Part shown: piece after piece, positions 13,372 through 25,398 of the stretch
Layout: the number at the start of each line of letters is the position of its first letter
Numbering within the stretch: position 1 is the stretch's first letter
Assembly: GCF_963576675.1 (NCBI RefSeq)
Contig: NC_088913.1
Coordinates: 88,039,001 to 88,103,000 of the forward strand
DNA length: 64,000 nucleotides
Direction of reading: 5' to 3'
Source: Euphorbia lathyris
Taxonomy: Eukaryota; Streptophyta; Magnoliopsida; Malpighiales; Euphorbiaceae
Notes under the pieces: generated by a model
Told to the model about the DNA's origin: nothing
Seen by the model: the letters and a program-made list of their open reading frames with translations, nothing else
Databases searched by the model: none
Position numbers and translations under genes: made by a program

Positions 13372-14539
13372 GGGATAAGTACACAAAAAATGCCTGTTGT
13401 TTACACGTTTTACAAACTCGAACCTGTGGTTTTTTTTTACAAACAGAGGTATGTGTTACACGTCGTTAACAAACAGAGGCAAAATTGACTAACGGTGTTA
13501 AAATTCAAAGCGAAAAGAGTTAATTTGGTCCTTATATTTATTTATTTTATAAATTAACCCCCCTAATTATCTAATTATCACAAATAAACCCCAAAATTAA
13601 AAATAAAAATAAAAAATACCATCTTCTCCATCCCTTTTTAATTTTTGATTTTCTTCTTCTTTCTCTCTTCTTCTTCTTCTTCTTCAGATTTTTTAGTTGC
13701 AACGATATGGATACAGCAGCCAAACGATTAACGCCAATCAGTTCTGGGCATCTCAAACGATTAACGCCATTGATGACGAACAACAGCCATTGAATTTCTT
13801 AGCAAATCAGTTCTGGGCATCTCAAAAGATTAACGCCTTTGATGATGAACATCAGCCATTGAATTTCTTAGCAAATCAGTTCTGGATATCTCAAACGATT
13901 AACGCCATTGATGATGAACAGCAACCATTGAATTTCTTAGCAAATCAGTTTTGGGCATCTCAAACGATTAACGCCATTGATGACGAACAACATCCATTGA
14001 TGACGAACAGCAGCCATTTTCACCCGCAGCCATTGCTGATAAATTTGGAATTTCTTAAATTGGGTAAAAGAAAAAATTACAGTAGCCATTGCTGATGAAG
14101 ACGAACAGCAGCCATTGATGATAAATTGCTGCAACTTCCTTCGATTTCTCTCTCTCATTATCTTTGATTTTAATTTCTGATTCGATAATATTATAATCGA
14201 TCAATTTCATCAGAAGAAGAAGATTTCAGAAGAAGAAGAAGAGAGGAGAGAGAAGAAGGAAAATCAAGAATTAAAAAGAGATGGAGAAGATGGTATTTTT
14301 TATTTTTATTTTTGATTTTGGGGTTTATTTGTGATAATTAGATAATTAGGGGGTGAATTTATAAAATAAATAAATATAAGGACCAAATTAACTCTTTTCG
14401 CTTTGAATTTTAACACCGTTAGTCAATTTTGTCTCTGTTTGTTAACGGCGTGTAACACATACCTCTGTTTGTAAAAAAAAACCACAGGTTCGAGTTTGTA
14501 AAACGTGTAAACCACAAGCATTTTTTGTGTACTTATCCC
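13372..14539. mobile_element. MULE-2: non-autonomous Mutator-like element with about 310-bp TIRs
   Basis: 1168 bp flanked by the perfect 9-bp duplication taatatata (13363-13371 and 14540-14548). Terminal inverted repeats start GGGATAAGTACACAAAAAAT and stay closely matched for about 310 bp at each end (roughly 13372-13685 and 14225-14539). The short interior holds a 69-bp tandem repeat. It stands only 42 bp from MULE-1, inside the same hAT carrier. Confidence 0.9.
13735..14000 (+). repeat. 69-bp tandem repeat with an open, in-phase reading frame
   Basis: About four copies of a unit containing tctgggcatctcaaacgatt. Because 69 is a multiple of three, an ORF at 13697-14095 encodes a 23-residue repeat (NQFWASQTINAIDDEQQPLN plus FLA). 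It lies between the TIRs of MULE-2. No known domain is recognised. The open frame may be only a by-product of the period, although three copies differ mainly by substitutions. Confidence 0.7.
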
Positions 14540-14965
14540 TAATATATATTATTACTTTGAAAAAGGTTGTATTCCTTTTTTTTTAATATTTAATTGACAT
14601 TCGGTCAGTTTCGGTTAGTATCGGTTTTTGAAATATCAAAACCGTAATCATTAACCACTATTTTTAAAATTAAAAATCGTACATTAATCCATCAATTTCG
14701 ATTAACTTTATTTTCAATTCGGTTTTGATTTAGTTTTTCGGTTTTTCATATATATTTTTTGTGCACCTCTAGCTTTTGGCATAGCGGATCCCTACCAAAG
14801 GCCCACATGATGAGCTAATAAATTACTTTATTGTGTTTCTACGCAATATATTCAATCAAATAATTGATATTATTTGTATATATTTTAACATTAATTATCT
14901 CTCCAATATGAAATGATATCTTTTAATTTTTTTAGTAGGAAAAAGTTTAGGTAAGGGTGGGTCTA

Positions 14966-16531
14966 TGTTGAGCGATTTCCGCAAGTGTACGGTTTCGCTT
15001 GTAGTAATAAAAAGATATTGATCCCACAGAGAACGTTTTTTAACAAAAACTTATTTTAATTCGGTTTGATTCACGTTTTAGGTTTATAATATGGAAAATC
15101 GTTAATTGAATTTGGTTTTGAGATTGAATTAATAAGAATCAGATTAGAATATATGTAGAATGTTAGAAATCAATTCTGTTTTGAATATGAATTACAAAAC
15201 AGAAACGTTTAGTGTTTAGAAAAAGAGAATAAATATATTCGTTTGCATTAAGCAAAGAAAACAACTTTAAACTTTGTATAAATTATAAAAATGTAATAAT
15301 GTAAACTCCTTCAATTAAAAGGCTTTGAACCGCAGACAATCCTCCTACAGTCGGGTTAGATTGCTACCTTAACCAAATTCATTCTTACTTTCGATAAGCC
15401 GACCTAACGATCATATCGATTGTAAGAATGAATTTGCCTAAGTGTTCAACAAAGTTTCCTTGTAAAGATATTGAATTCAACTACGTATTAATGAAAACAC
15501 CAGAACTCACTTCGGATCAATTACAGAAGTGCTACATAAAAATTTATTGAATTGCATGAACTTTATTAGATGAAGTATGAATTTGATACAAGTTTACAGA
15601 GAACAAGAAGCATGGAAGCATTCAAAACGACATTCAAGTTCCGGGTTGTCAATCCTTTCCTCAAACCTCGTTAGAGTTTATCAGGCTCCTGGGTCGAATC
15701 CTCTACTTACTCTTCTCGCTCAATCTTCGGAATAGAGATGGGTCGTCTACTACCAGAATGTAAACTAATAAAAACTGATCTAAATCTAAATCTAAATGCT
15801 ACTGTGTTTGTATTAATGAGTAAACAATGTGTGTACGGCAAATTGCTTTATAGAAATGAAATCTAATCTCTGACTCATTTCTGAGTCAGAGTTTCTGCAT
15901 AACTTCTGCACTAATCTTACAAATCTCACTCTCTCTCAACTCTAAAATCAATACTTTATTTATAGATGTTGAAGAGTCGTGTCTAAGGGTCGTGTCCGCT
16001 GTGAAGAGTCATGTCCGCTGCGAAGAGACGTTCCTATCCACCCGAACGAATGCGTTTCTTGGACTTTAAACATGTGAATGGTATGCTTGCCAGAATTTCT
16101 GATCTTACCGAGAATGGAAATTCTCGGCCGAGAATGGGGAACTGTTGATTTGTCTTTGAAATAAAGGAGAGAGGCGCCAGAATCTAGCGTGTCGCGACCG
16201 AGAATTTGGATTCTCGGTCGCGACCTATAATTCTCTACCGAGAATTTGGATTCTCTACCGAGAATAGGAATTTTTCTCCCATTTCTGACTTCGTTCTCGT
16301 CTTCCTCGTATCGGTGTGCTGATTTCTTCGTCTTTTGGCTCCTAACTTAGGGTTTATCCTTCGTTTTTGACCTGTTTTCGTTCCTATTTGGATTTCACCA
16401 AATATTTAGGTACCTTGTATGAAAGAAACATATTCGGACGTAAAAGTACTCTAAATATATATAAACAGCACGATTTCATAGCAAAACTGATGTAAATATT
16501 AATGATATTTTAGGTATATTTTGGGCGGGCA
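14966..16531 (-). mobile_element. LTR-like remnant (possible solo LTR)
   Basis: Plus-strand borders tgttgagcg... (14966) and ...gggcgggca (about 16531) would give a minus-strand LTR beginning TGCCCGCCC and ending CGCTCAACA. A minus-strand TATA (CTATAAATAAAG, about 15953-15964) fits. The stretch at about 14982-15035 (caagtgtacgg, cgcttgtagtaataaaa, cccacagag) parallels the end of the LTRs at 29000 and 35537. At 16095-16275 the word ccgagaat and its complement recur several times. No matching TSD was found, so the outer borders are tentative. Confidence 0.45.
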
Positions 16532-16579
16532 AACCACAAACCTCGATAAGGGTTTATAGTGGAATTTACAGATTACCTA

Positions 16580-16674
16580 TCAATGAGGGCTAAATTTTGA
16601 CGGAGTGGGGAATCGAACCTTAAACATGTCAAGCAGAGGTTCAACGTCTTACCACTCGGACCAACCCTCATTGA
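16580..16674 (-). other. tRNA-derived relic with inverted-repeat ends
   Basis: The minus strand contains a box-A-like TGGTCCGAGTGG (16652-16663) and a consensus box B GGTTCGATTCC (16609-16619) 32 bp apart, as in tRNA-Ser/Leu-type genes. Ends tcaatgaggg and ccctcattga are inverted repeats and look like an extended acceptor stem. About 15 extra bases between the T-arm and acceptor strand, and a mispaired T stem, argue against a working tRNA. It could be a SINE head or decayed tRNA. Confidence 0.5.
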
Positions 16675-16784
16675 CCTTTTAAATTTTTAATTAGTCGAAA
16701 GTATTTTCAAATATAATAAATTTTATTTAAACAAAAAAAAATCCCTTATTATATCTTATCATCTCTCTATACATTTAAATATTA

Positions 16785-17072
16785 CTCTCTCCATTCTCAA
16801 ATACGTGTCGTTTTAGAATTTTCACACAAATTAAGAAACACAATTAAGATACACTTAAATCAATAAATTTACATGGATTAACTAAATAAAAATTCTCTCT
16901 CCTATAATGATTGGAGAAAAAACTTTGAAAGGTTAAAAAACACATAAATCAAGACAAAATTTAAATGCTTAGACCAAAAAACTATATTAAATTTTATTGA
17001 AAAACGAAAACGACACTTAAAAAAGAACAAAAATAATTATCTAAAACGACACTTATTTGAGAATGGAGGGAG
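16785..17072. mobile_element. Stowaway-like MITE
   Basis: 288 bp starting ctctctccattctcaaatac and ending with its near complement (tttgagaatggagggag), flanked by TA on both sides (16783-16784, 17073-17074). Tc1/mariner-type MITEs use a TA target. The interior is AT-rich without coding capacity. Confidence 0.85.
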
Positions 17073-17074
17073 TA

Positions 17075-17786
17075 ATAAGTTGTGGGAAATTTATTCATCT
17101 TGTTTTTTTTATGAAATTCATACGTTGATTTTATAAATAAGAAAACAACAAGTACACCAAGAAAAAGAAAGAATACAACCTTATATAATTACACGATATA
17201 CCTAATAGGACCGGTCCTGGTAATTCATAGGCCATAGGCGGAATAATAAATAAAGGCTCCTTTAATAAAAAAATATTTTACGTAAAAAATATTTCAGTGC
17301 ATGATAAACAAAAAAGTATTTCATTAATTCCTTATTTATCTATATATTAAATCTATTTGGTAAAAAATTAAATCAATTGCCACGTGTATATATCACATGT
17401 CAAAAATTGTGTCATTTGGCGAAAAAAAAAACAATTTTTTTTAACAAAATCGATTAATTTTTCATCTAAGTTAAATGTCACTTATGGAAATACTTTAAGG
17501 AGAAAATTCTATAAAATGGTATGAAAATTTTTTGCATAGCACAGAGGCCAAATATGAGTTTAATTCTTAAATTAACCTTCAATCTATATTCAAAATATCA
17601 ATTGGATCTCTTTTAAGTTTAAAATATTAATTATTTGACTCTTTAAAACCTAAATAATTTTTAAGACTTTTTACATGAATATCACAATTGGTTACAAAAT
17701 TACAATTAAATCATTTCATTAAAATTACTTTCCAATATATTATTATTATTCATATATAAGAAATAAAGTATTCTTAATTTATAACC
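17075..17786. other. AT-rich intergenic DNA left of Gypsy-2
   Basis: No gene. A phrase at about 17210-17260 (ggaccggtcctgg...ggccataggcgg) looks like an eroded repeat, but no boundaries can be set. Confidence 0.5.
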
Positions 17787-18080
17787 TGATTCGGAATATC
17801 TCATTGGCCCATTAGGCCCATGGGCCCGGTGGGCTAAAGGCCAAGAGGCCTCAAAGGCCCAAGAGGATTGACTATAAATAAGGAGGAGGCAACCAAGGCA
17901 AGGGGATCGGGTAACATACTCTCTAACTCATTTTGAATAGATTATCAATACTCTCGAGCGACTAACTGTCTTGATCGTCGGAGTGTTCCCAGGGACCGCT
18001 CCCCGCACAGAGACGACCCTCGAGGAACACGAGCACCCCCCGAAGAGAGCTCGGATCACTGTTCCGCGTATCCTAATTAT
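17787..18080 (+). mobile_element. Gypsy-2 5' LTR (approximate borders)
   Basis: Contains the TATA box TATAAATA (17873-17880) after a GGCCC-rich stretch, and the motif cttgatcgtcggagtgttcc shared with Gypsy-1. The start is placed at the TG of 17787 and the end before the candidate primer site tggtgcggtga (18082-18092). Without the second LTR neither border is certain. Confidence 0.6.
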
Positions 18081-18128
18081 TTGGTGCGGTGAAGGTGGAG
18101 TACAAGTGACCGCAGAGCCTCCAGCGAG

Positions 18129-18547
18129 ATGCAAACGCCGATTGAGTCCACTCCAACGGAGGCGCCGAAAACTGGAGCAACTAGTTCTATGACAAACATG
18201 GACCGATCCGCACCGATCATCCTAATTTCCCCTAGAAATTTGGCTCCACTGATGGAGGAGGTAAGCCCGGAAGAAGAGGAAACTTACAATACCACGCAGC
18301 TCCTCAGTGCGATACAAGGTTTTCAAACCACTCAAGCTGCTCATATGGCGGCTCAAATGAAGATCATAGAACAACAGAGAAGTTTGCAGGAGGAAAATGC
18401 CAAAATTTGGCAATACCTCAAGGCAGCAGCGGAGACACAAAGGGAAGGCGTGTCCCCGGGGCAGTCCTTAGGACCCGAGTTGCCCGTGGGAAGAAGGGCC
18501 GGAGCTGCCACGACCGGAGGAGGCGGCATACCACGGGAAGAGACAAC
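18129..18547 (+). pseudogene. Gypsy-2 gag, N-terminal part cut by Copia-1
   Basis: Begins MQTPIESTPTEAPK and includes a glutamine-rich, probably helical stretch (AAQMKIIEQQRSLQEENA). It ends where Copia-1 enters after REETT. Allowing for the 5-bp TSD, the frame continues at 28251 on the other side of Copia-1. A few codons past 18547, belonging to the Copia LTR, close the apparent ORF. Confidence 0.85.
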
Positions 18548-20631
18548 TGTTGGGGTTTAGTGTCCTATAGACAATTGTTCTAGGATACAAACTTAATGTA
18601 AATGAATTGTTCTTTATATCATTTGTTTAATGAGATATATGTTTTATAACTATATAAAGGCAATCCCTTTTAAGCACTAAATAAAGTCTAATAAAAGGAA
18701 ATCCGTAAGTTTATTTAAAGTGATTATAAAGTGTTCATACAAGTATGAAGTGAGACAAAACTTTATAGTAAACTGATAAACTTAAAACCACCCCAAGTCA
18801 AGTGATATGTTTGGGATTGACATATCACTATTGAGACTTATATGTAACAATGTCTTCTGTCCGACAGAAAGCTGATCTCACAAGCTTCATATATACAGAT
18901 ATCTGGACAGTTACATAGATCCGATGAAACGTTGTTCATTAGGATTGGGGATCCGATTTGAGATAACAGGATGGGTAGATTCATCCTTGTCACCTGTTCA
19001 TCTCATTGGTATTAATAGGTATAACTAATCCTCAGACTCAAAGGAATATTAATTGGTATTCTGGATTACGGAATGTGATGCTTTGACTCTAGTGTAACAC
19101 GATCCTTAACAGAGATGACTCTGGGGTGTGAACAGTAGACGTTGGGTATCACAGGAAGTAATTGCGGAGTCGTTATATATTGGATTGAGTATTTATCACT
19201 CCCGATAAATGGGAGATACATCCATGGATCGCTTGTGGAAGACTCGACTCTAAATCCTTGCAAGGTGATAGCTTAAGAGTAAGAAATACAGATTTCACTT
19301 AACCTATCTTTTTGAGTTGACTCGGCCTGTACAAGTAAAATGAACATCTCGCTATATGTGACTTGACATCACCCATAGTCATAAGATTCAGTTCAAGGAT
19401 GTAGTTGACAAAGGATCGAATTATACTGTAACTAATACGGAAAGGTTAACGACAGAATCAACCTGTCTTCTTATAGCTCTGGGAGAATGATTACGGACTT
19501 GCTAATCACATACTCTGTACATTATTCCGTTATGCAAAGATTAAATATAATTCTTTGAAAATTAATTTAATAACGTTGCATACGGCTAGAAGCAATAAGA
19601 ACCTAATGGATCACACATAAGACTTGGAACCTAAAAGAGAGATAGATGTTAATTAATTGATAGAAGCCCAATTGAGCCCAATAAGGCCCATGGACATAAG
19701 GGGGTCGAAATTCATGTAGTGATATACATGAATAATTAATTTGATTTTGTTAATCCTAATTAGATTAGGAATATGAAATAAATTAATTAAGAGATAATTA
19801 AGTTAGGAGTTTTAATTAGATTAATATACTCCTATTATTATCCAATAAGGTTATTATTATTATCCTTAATATATTAGATATACAGTGAGATAATAATTAG
19901 GAATTCTATTCCGAATGGAATTCCTATTCAGTAACCTAATTCTATCTAACTAGGGATTAGATACAAGAGATTATAAATACCCCTTCCCTTGAGATTTTCG
20001 AAATCCAAGCAAGCCATACCCTACTTGTGATTTTCGAAATTCACCTTGTCCAAGAGAGAGAAAATTCGACACCCCTAGTTCGAGGACGAGATTTCTCTAC
20101 GGCTTCGTTTGATCAATTGATTTTCATCTATTTCTTTTATCCTTGATCTTGTGTTGATTAGTTAGAGGCAATCTACTTTGGTTGCTATTCAACAGTTGAT
20201 ACTAAATTAATCTTCCCGTGTTTTATTTCGTGTTTGGGAACTCGAAGAAGAAAAACAAACAAAAGGGAGAAATTCGTTTTCCTACTCCTACATCAGGTCA
20301 GTTCACGATTTCGCGGATTTCCGGAGATTGAACCGTCGGATCGTCGCGAGTTTTGGACAGGAGCTTCTAGACATATTATTCCACGTTTTCACCGAAGGGA
20401 TTGTCGTTCGGAGGTCTGGAAGGTCTGTTTCGGATAAGGGCAGATTGGTAGACAGTTTCTATCTCTTTTGAAGTTGTGGGCACTTCGTTTGCAACGGTAG
20501 ATAGAACTTCTAAAAGGTATTTCTTCTTATCCTTCTTTATATGAAATAACGGTTAACGGATCTTGTGGTTAAATAGAAATAGGTTAAAAATTTTATATTT
20601 CCACTGCTATACCTTAGCCTAATTTCCAACA
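18548..20631 (+). mobile_element. Copia-1 5' LTR
   Basis: 2084 bp, TGTTGGGG...CCAACA. TATA box TATAAATA at 19972-19979. It matches the 3' LTR almost throughout; the clearest differences are two short stretches near 19310-19385 that are absent from the 3' LTR. Confidence 0.95.
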
Positions 20632-20632
20632 G

Positions 20633-20645
20633 TGGTATCAGAGCC
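20633..20645 (+). other. Copia-1 primer-binding site
   Basis: tggtatcagagcc, complementary to the 3' end of initiator tRNA-Met, one base after the LTR end. This is the usual plant Copia primer. Confidence 0.9.
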
Positions 20646-22251
20646 ATCGTTAAATCCGTTATTTCATATATGAAAATTTAGAAGTTTTTCAATAGGATTG
20701 AATAAATATTTATAGTTAGGATTAATTAACAACTTGTTTTGATTAATTGATTCTAAAGATAAATAAGTTTTAATTAATTGTTAATTAAAAGAGATTATGC
20801 GTATGTTCCTAATTATTTTGGTTGATAATCATTATAACGAAATCTATTAGTTTTATAGTTAGATTGATAAAATCAGTTTTATTAATTCTAAAGATAAAAA
20901 GGAAATCTATAGTAGTTTTTCCTACTTTCTGAAAATCGTTTTAAAACCGTTTTAGAACTGATATATATATATTTAAAATCATTTTTATATTTAAATATAT
21001 ATGTTTTAGAAATTGATAGTTTTCTGTTTTGATTATCGAATGAAAATTTGTTTAAAAGTTTGTTTTACCAATTTGTAAATCAAAATGTTAAATGAATTAA
21101 AATCAAAATAATTGGGACGTGCATAATTAAAGTTTTGTATAGTTATATTAATCTAAAGATTAATATAAAAGATACGAAAACTATTAGAAGTAAAAATTGG
21201 ATGAAAGTTAATTGATAAGTTAATGTGATTAACATAAATATGACATAAGATAGTTATGTAATCAACCAATTAAATTTATTTAATTGAGCCTATGCATGTT
21301 TGGAGTTATGGACATATTTGGATCCTCTTTAGTCTTTTGGTATTTTTGAAATAGGGCCTGCGAGTCCTGCCTTTCTACTATCTATTGTAATTTCTCCTCT
21401 CGTCTGATTCCCTTCAATTCAATTGAAGTTTTCGTTAGTAGTATAGAAATTAATATGTAATTTCAAGGCACCATGGAGAAGACGGAGGACCTAAAGAGAA
21501 ATATGTAATAGTTAGTATTTCCTTAGGTTTGCCCTTTTATTCCGTCTCTGGCTTGACGAAATAATTTAGATGATATGTCCATAACGCCAATGTATGTGAA
21601 TGTATGTGTCTGATGTATGCTAAAGCAAATCAAGACTAAGTTAGATTATGAGACCTAAAATAAAATCCCTCATTAAAAAGTTAAGTAAATAAACAAGTTA
21701 TTAAAATCGGTTGCCCCTCCCTAATATTATAATTCAGCCGGCAGTGCTGAGGGCCTTTGGGTTGTTGAGTAAACTCAAGCTCGGGGTCCTTTCGGTAACA
21801 CCTGAATTATCGAAAATCATTTTTCATGAATATGGGGTAATACTTAAATTAGATTATGATAATTGGATGAGTAAACTCATGTTGTCATAAACTAATGGGC
21901 AAGACGGTTGGGATTAATATGAATAGCATATTAGTTACTAATGTGGTTAGTAACCCAATAACCTAGGAATCACATTAAAGATGTGATTGATTACATGAAT
22001 CTACCTAATGAATGAGACTAGCTTATTGAGTAAACTCAAGGCAAAATCTCAGGAGTTAGGATCCTAGCTCACTAAAGGATTTGTGAAATTCTTCGAATTA
22101 ATATGAAGGGCTATTAATTTGGCAAAATAGTGAGAGCAATCTAAAATAAACTAAAAGGCCTATAATTTTAGATTGATATACTTTAAGCAAATGAATAACA
22201 TACGTTTACTCTTTCTCACTCTCAGGTTTAATTAAACCCACTCTTATAATC
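20646..22251 (+). other. Copia-1 untranslated leader
   Basis: 1.6 kb of AT-rich DNA between the primer site and gag, with no ORF of note. The words agtaaactcaa and ggttgtt recur around 21750-22040. Long leaders are normal in large Copia elements. Confidence 0.7.
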
Positions 22252-23649
22252 ATGACTAAAACCAATCTGCAAAACATTCTTACCGATAACAAATTGAATG
22301 GTTCAAACTTCACCGACTGGTTTCGTAACCTCAAAATTGTTTTGAAGTTCGATAAAATAGGGTATGTACTTGATACATCGATACCCCCTCTCCCTGCTGA
22401 TGATGCTCCCATTGAGGAAATTGATGCTTACCAGAAGTATAAGGCTGATGATGATCATGTCGGATGCATCATACTTGCATCGATGATACCGGAATTACAA
22501 AGGCAACATGAGGAAATGGATGCCTATTCCATCATCATGCACCTAAAGGAATTGTTTGGGAAACAAACCAGGTGCGAACGCTACGAGATATCCAAGTTGC
22601 TATATCGTAGTAGGATGCAAGAGGGCACATCTGTCATGACACATTGTGTCAAGATGATTGGCTACATTACCAAACTTTCTAGTATTGGATTTGCGATGGA
22701 TAACGAATTAAGTATAGACTTAATTCTTCAATCCCTCCCAGAAAGTTATTCACAGTTCATTATGAACTATCAGATGAATGACTTGCAAACCTCTCTTGAA
22801 GAGCTTGCAAATATGCTCAAGTCAGTTGAGCCCAATATGAAGAAAGACAAAGCCATACCGGCTCTTGTCATTGAGGGATCAAAGAAAAGGAAAGGGAGCT
22901 ATCCCAATCCTAATTATCCCAAGAAAGGTAAGAAAGTCGTGCCCTACAAAGCTAAGGGAAAGGAAGTGAAGAAGCCCAAAAGAGAGTGCCACTTCTGTGG
23001 TAAAGACGGGCATTGGAAGAGGAACTGCAAGGAGTACCTAGCCTCCCTCAAGAAGGGAAATGGCGGTGCTTCAACATCTGGTATGTTTTATATTGAAATA
23101 AATACAGTTTCACTGTCTGAATCTTGGGTATTAGATACCGGATGTGGATCTCATATTTGTACAAATATGCAGGAGCTAAATCAGACTAGGGAACTAAAGA
23201 AAGAAAGCATAAGCTTGCGAGTAGGAAATGGAGCAAGAGTTGCCGCCCTCGCAATTGGAGATTATGTTTTAAATTTGCTCTCTGGGCTTGTAATAGAATT
23301 AAGGAATTGTTTATACGTTCCTCAAATGTCTCGCAACATTATTTCTATTAGCCGTCTTGTTGACGACGGTTTTCATATTTCAATAAAAGACAAGAGTTGC
23401 AATTTTTATAAAGATTCGATCTTTTATTTTTCAGGAATTTCACAAAATGGGATTTATGTGTTAGATAACAAAATTCCTGCTTATGCAATTGATACCAAAA
23501 GACATAAGCTAGATAATTCAACTTACTTGTGGCATTGTCGTTTAGGCCATATAAACAAGAGAAGCATTCTAAAGCTACATTCAGATGGGCTTATAGATCC
23601 AATCGATCCCGAATCATTGGAACACATGCGAATCATGTTTAAAAGGTAA
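22252..23649 (+). pseudogene. Copia-1 gag, protease and pre-integrase zinc finger
   Basis: 465 codons. Capsid-like UBN2-type gag covers residues 1-200 (start MTKTNLQNILTDNK, then KLNGSNFTDW). The CCHC knuckle CHFCGKDGHWKRNC follows at about 245-258, then the aspartic protease site SWVLDTGCGSHIC at about 290. The pre-integrase zinc-binding region (LWHCRLGHIN) is near 430. One extra base near 23623 shifts the frame, so the ORF ends at 23649 and the integrase continues in the next frame from 23651. Confidence 0.9.
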
Positions 23650-23650
23650 A

Positions 23651-24424
23651 ATGACAAAGACACCCTTTAGCAGTAAAGGTGAGCGTGTATCAGACACTCT
23701 AGGACTCATTCATTCAGATGTATGTGGTCCTATGTCAGTCCAAGCAAGAGGAGGATTCAGATTCTTCATAAGCTTCATAGATGACCATACCCGATATGGT
23801 TACATCTACTTGATGAAACACAAGTCAGAAGCTTTTGAGAAATTCAAATGCTTCAAGAATGAAGTAGAAAATCAATTAGGAAAGAAAATAAAGACGCTTC
23901 GATCTGATCGAGGTGGCGAATATCTTTCAGATGATTTTCTGAATTATCTAACTGAATGTGGGATATGCTCACAATGGACACCTCCCTATACACCACAACA
24001 CAATGGTGTGTCCGAGAGGAGAAACCGTACCCTATTAGATATGGTACGATCCATGATGAGCATGGCCTTACTTCCAAAGATGTTCTGGGGCTATGCCTTA
24101 GAAACTGCCCTCTTCACCCTAAATCGAGTACCAACTAAATCCGCTAGTTCCACACCATATGAATTGTTCGTTGGTAGGAAACCCGTGTTTTCATTTATGA
24201 GAGTATGGGGTTGTTCAGCCTTTGTCAAACGCATTGCGTCCGACAAACTAGATTCGAAATCTGATAAATGTTTCTTCATTGGATACCCTAAGGAAACTAT
24301 GGGATATTACTTCTATCATCCAGATGATCAGAAAGTAATCGTATCCAAGCACGCAACCTTCTTAGAGAAAGAGTTTCTCGAAGAAACAAAAAAGGGAAGC
24401 ATGATTGAACTTGACGAAGTTTAA
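23651..24424 (+). pseudogene. Copia-1 integrase core
   Basis: Retroviral-type integrase (DDE). First Asp in LIHSDVCGPM, second in LRSDRGGEY, Glu in TPQHNGVSERRNR. The downstream Copia segment (WGYALETALFTLNRVP, then FVGRKPVFSFMRVWGC) is typical. The frame closes at a TAA (24422-24424) inside the acidic linker to RT, followed by a one-base deletion near 24490. Both break an originally continuous polyprotein. Confidence 0.9.
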
Positions 24425-24495
24425 GAAGAAGAAACACCGACTGAAACAACAGAGGCGGTTGAGGTACCCGAAGGAGTCCCATTAGATGAGATCCA

Positions 24496-25398
24496 GTGCC
24501 ACCTATTCGTAGATCACAAAGAGTTCGTGAACTCCCAGTTAGATATGGTTTTCTAGTGGGAGATGATAATGAGGTTCCCGTGTTAGATGACGAACCCGAA
24601 AACTACGAAGAGGCTCTTACTAGTCCAGATTCTAAAGCATGGCTTGAGGCCATGGATTCAGAAATGGATTCCATGTATACTAACCAAGTGTGGACTTTGG
24701 TTGATCCACCCGAAGGGATAATACCCATTGGGTGCAGGTGGATCTTCAAAAAGAAGACAGACATGGATGGAAAGGTTAGCACCTACAAAGCTAGGTTAGT
24801 AGCGAAAGGATATCGTCAAAAGCAAGGAATTAATTATGACGAAACTTTCTCTCCTGTGGCTATGTCCAAATCAATCAGAATCATGCTTGCAATTGCCGCT
24901 CACTACGATTATGAGATTTGGCAAATGGATGTGAAAAAAGCTTTCCTAAACAGAAACCTGCTTGAGGATGTATATATGATGCAGCCTGAAGGTTTCATAT
25001 CGAAGGATGCAAATAAAGTTTGCAAACTTCAGAGATCCATTTATGGACTCAAGCAAGCATCTAGAAGCTGGAATAAGCGTTTTGACGAAACCATAAAACA
25101 ATTTGGTTTTGAACAAAATTGCGAAGAAGCTTGCATTTACAAGAAAGCAAGTGGGAGCTCTATAGCATTTCTCATACTATATGTGGACGATATATTATTA
25201 ATGGGAAATGACGTTGCTCTCTTACAGTCAGTGAAAGTATGGTTATCTGGTAACTTCTCAATGAAAGACCTTGGTGAAGCAGCTTATATACTTGGTATAA
25301 AGATCTATAGAGATAGATCGAGAAGACTGCTTGGTCTTTCACAGGCTACATACATTGAAAAGGTGCTAAATCGGTTTAGCATGCTTGAATCGAAATGA
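24496..25398 (+). pseudogene. Copia-1 reverse transcriptase
   Basis: RVT_2 domain. It starts in the IRRSQRVRELPVRYG linker, followed by WIFKKKTDMDGKVSTYKARL, then QMDVKKAFLN (motif A), GLKQASRSWN, and the catalytic LYVDDILLMG. The ORF ends at TGA (25396-25398) where SMLESK should continue into the RNase H connection; a CGA-to-TGA change would explain it. The start codon is that of the open segment, not a natural start. Confidence 0.9.

Larger units (their letters stand above)
9749..14771. mobile_element. hAT-type element swollen by nested insertions
   Basis: Ends tagggatgcaca and tgtgcacctcta form 12-bp terminal inverted repeats (10 of 12 matching), flanked by the perfect 8-bp duplication gcttttgg (9741-9748 and 14772-14779), the hallmark of hAT. 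Inside are an RTE LINE (10342-12112), MULE-1 (12135-13329) and MULE-2 (13372-14539). Without them and their TSDs only about 0.9 kb of the carrier remains, with cggttaacc-type words at 9760-9890 and cggt-rich words at 14600-14760. No transposase is visible, so it was non-autonomous. Confidence 0.85.

Noticed and set aside
14966..16531. Proven solo LTR
   Set aside because: Flanking 5-mers (gtcta and aacca) do not match, so it is reported only as LTR-like.
16580..16674. Functional tRNA gene
   Set aside because: T stem mispaired and about 15 extra bases before the acceptor strand.
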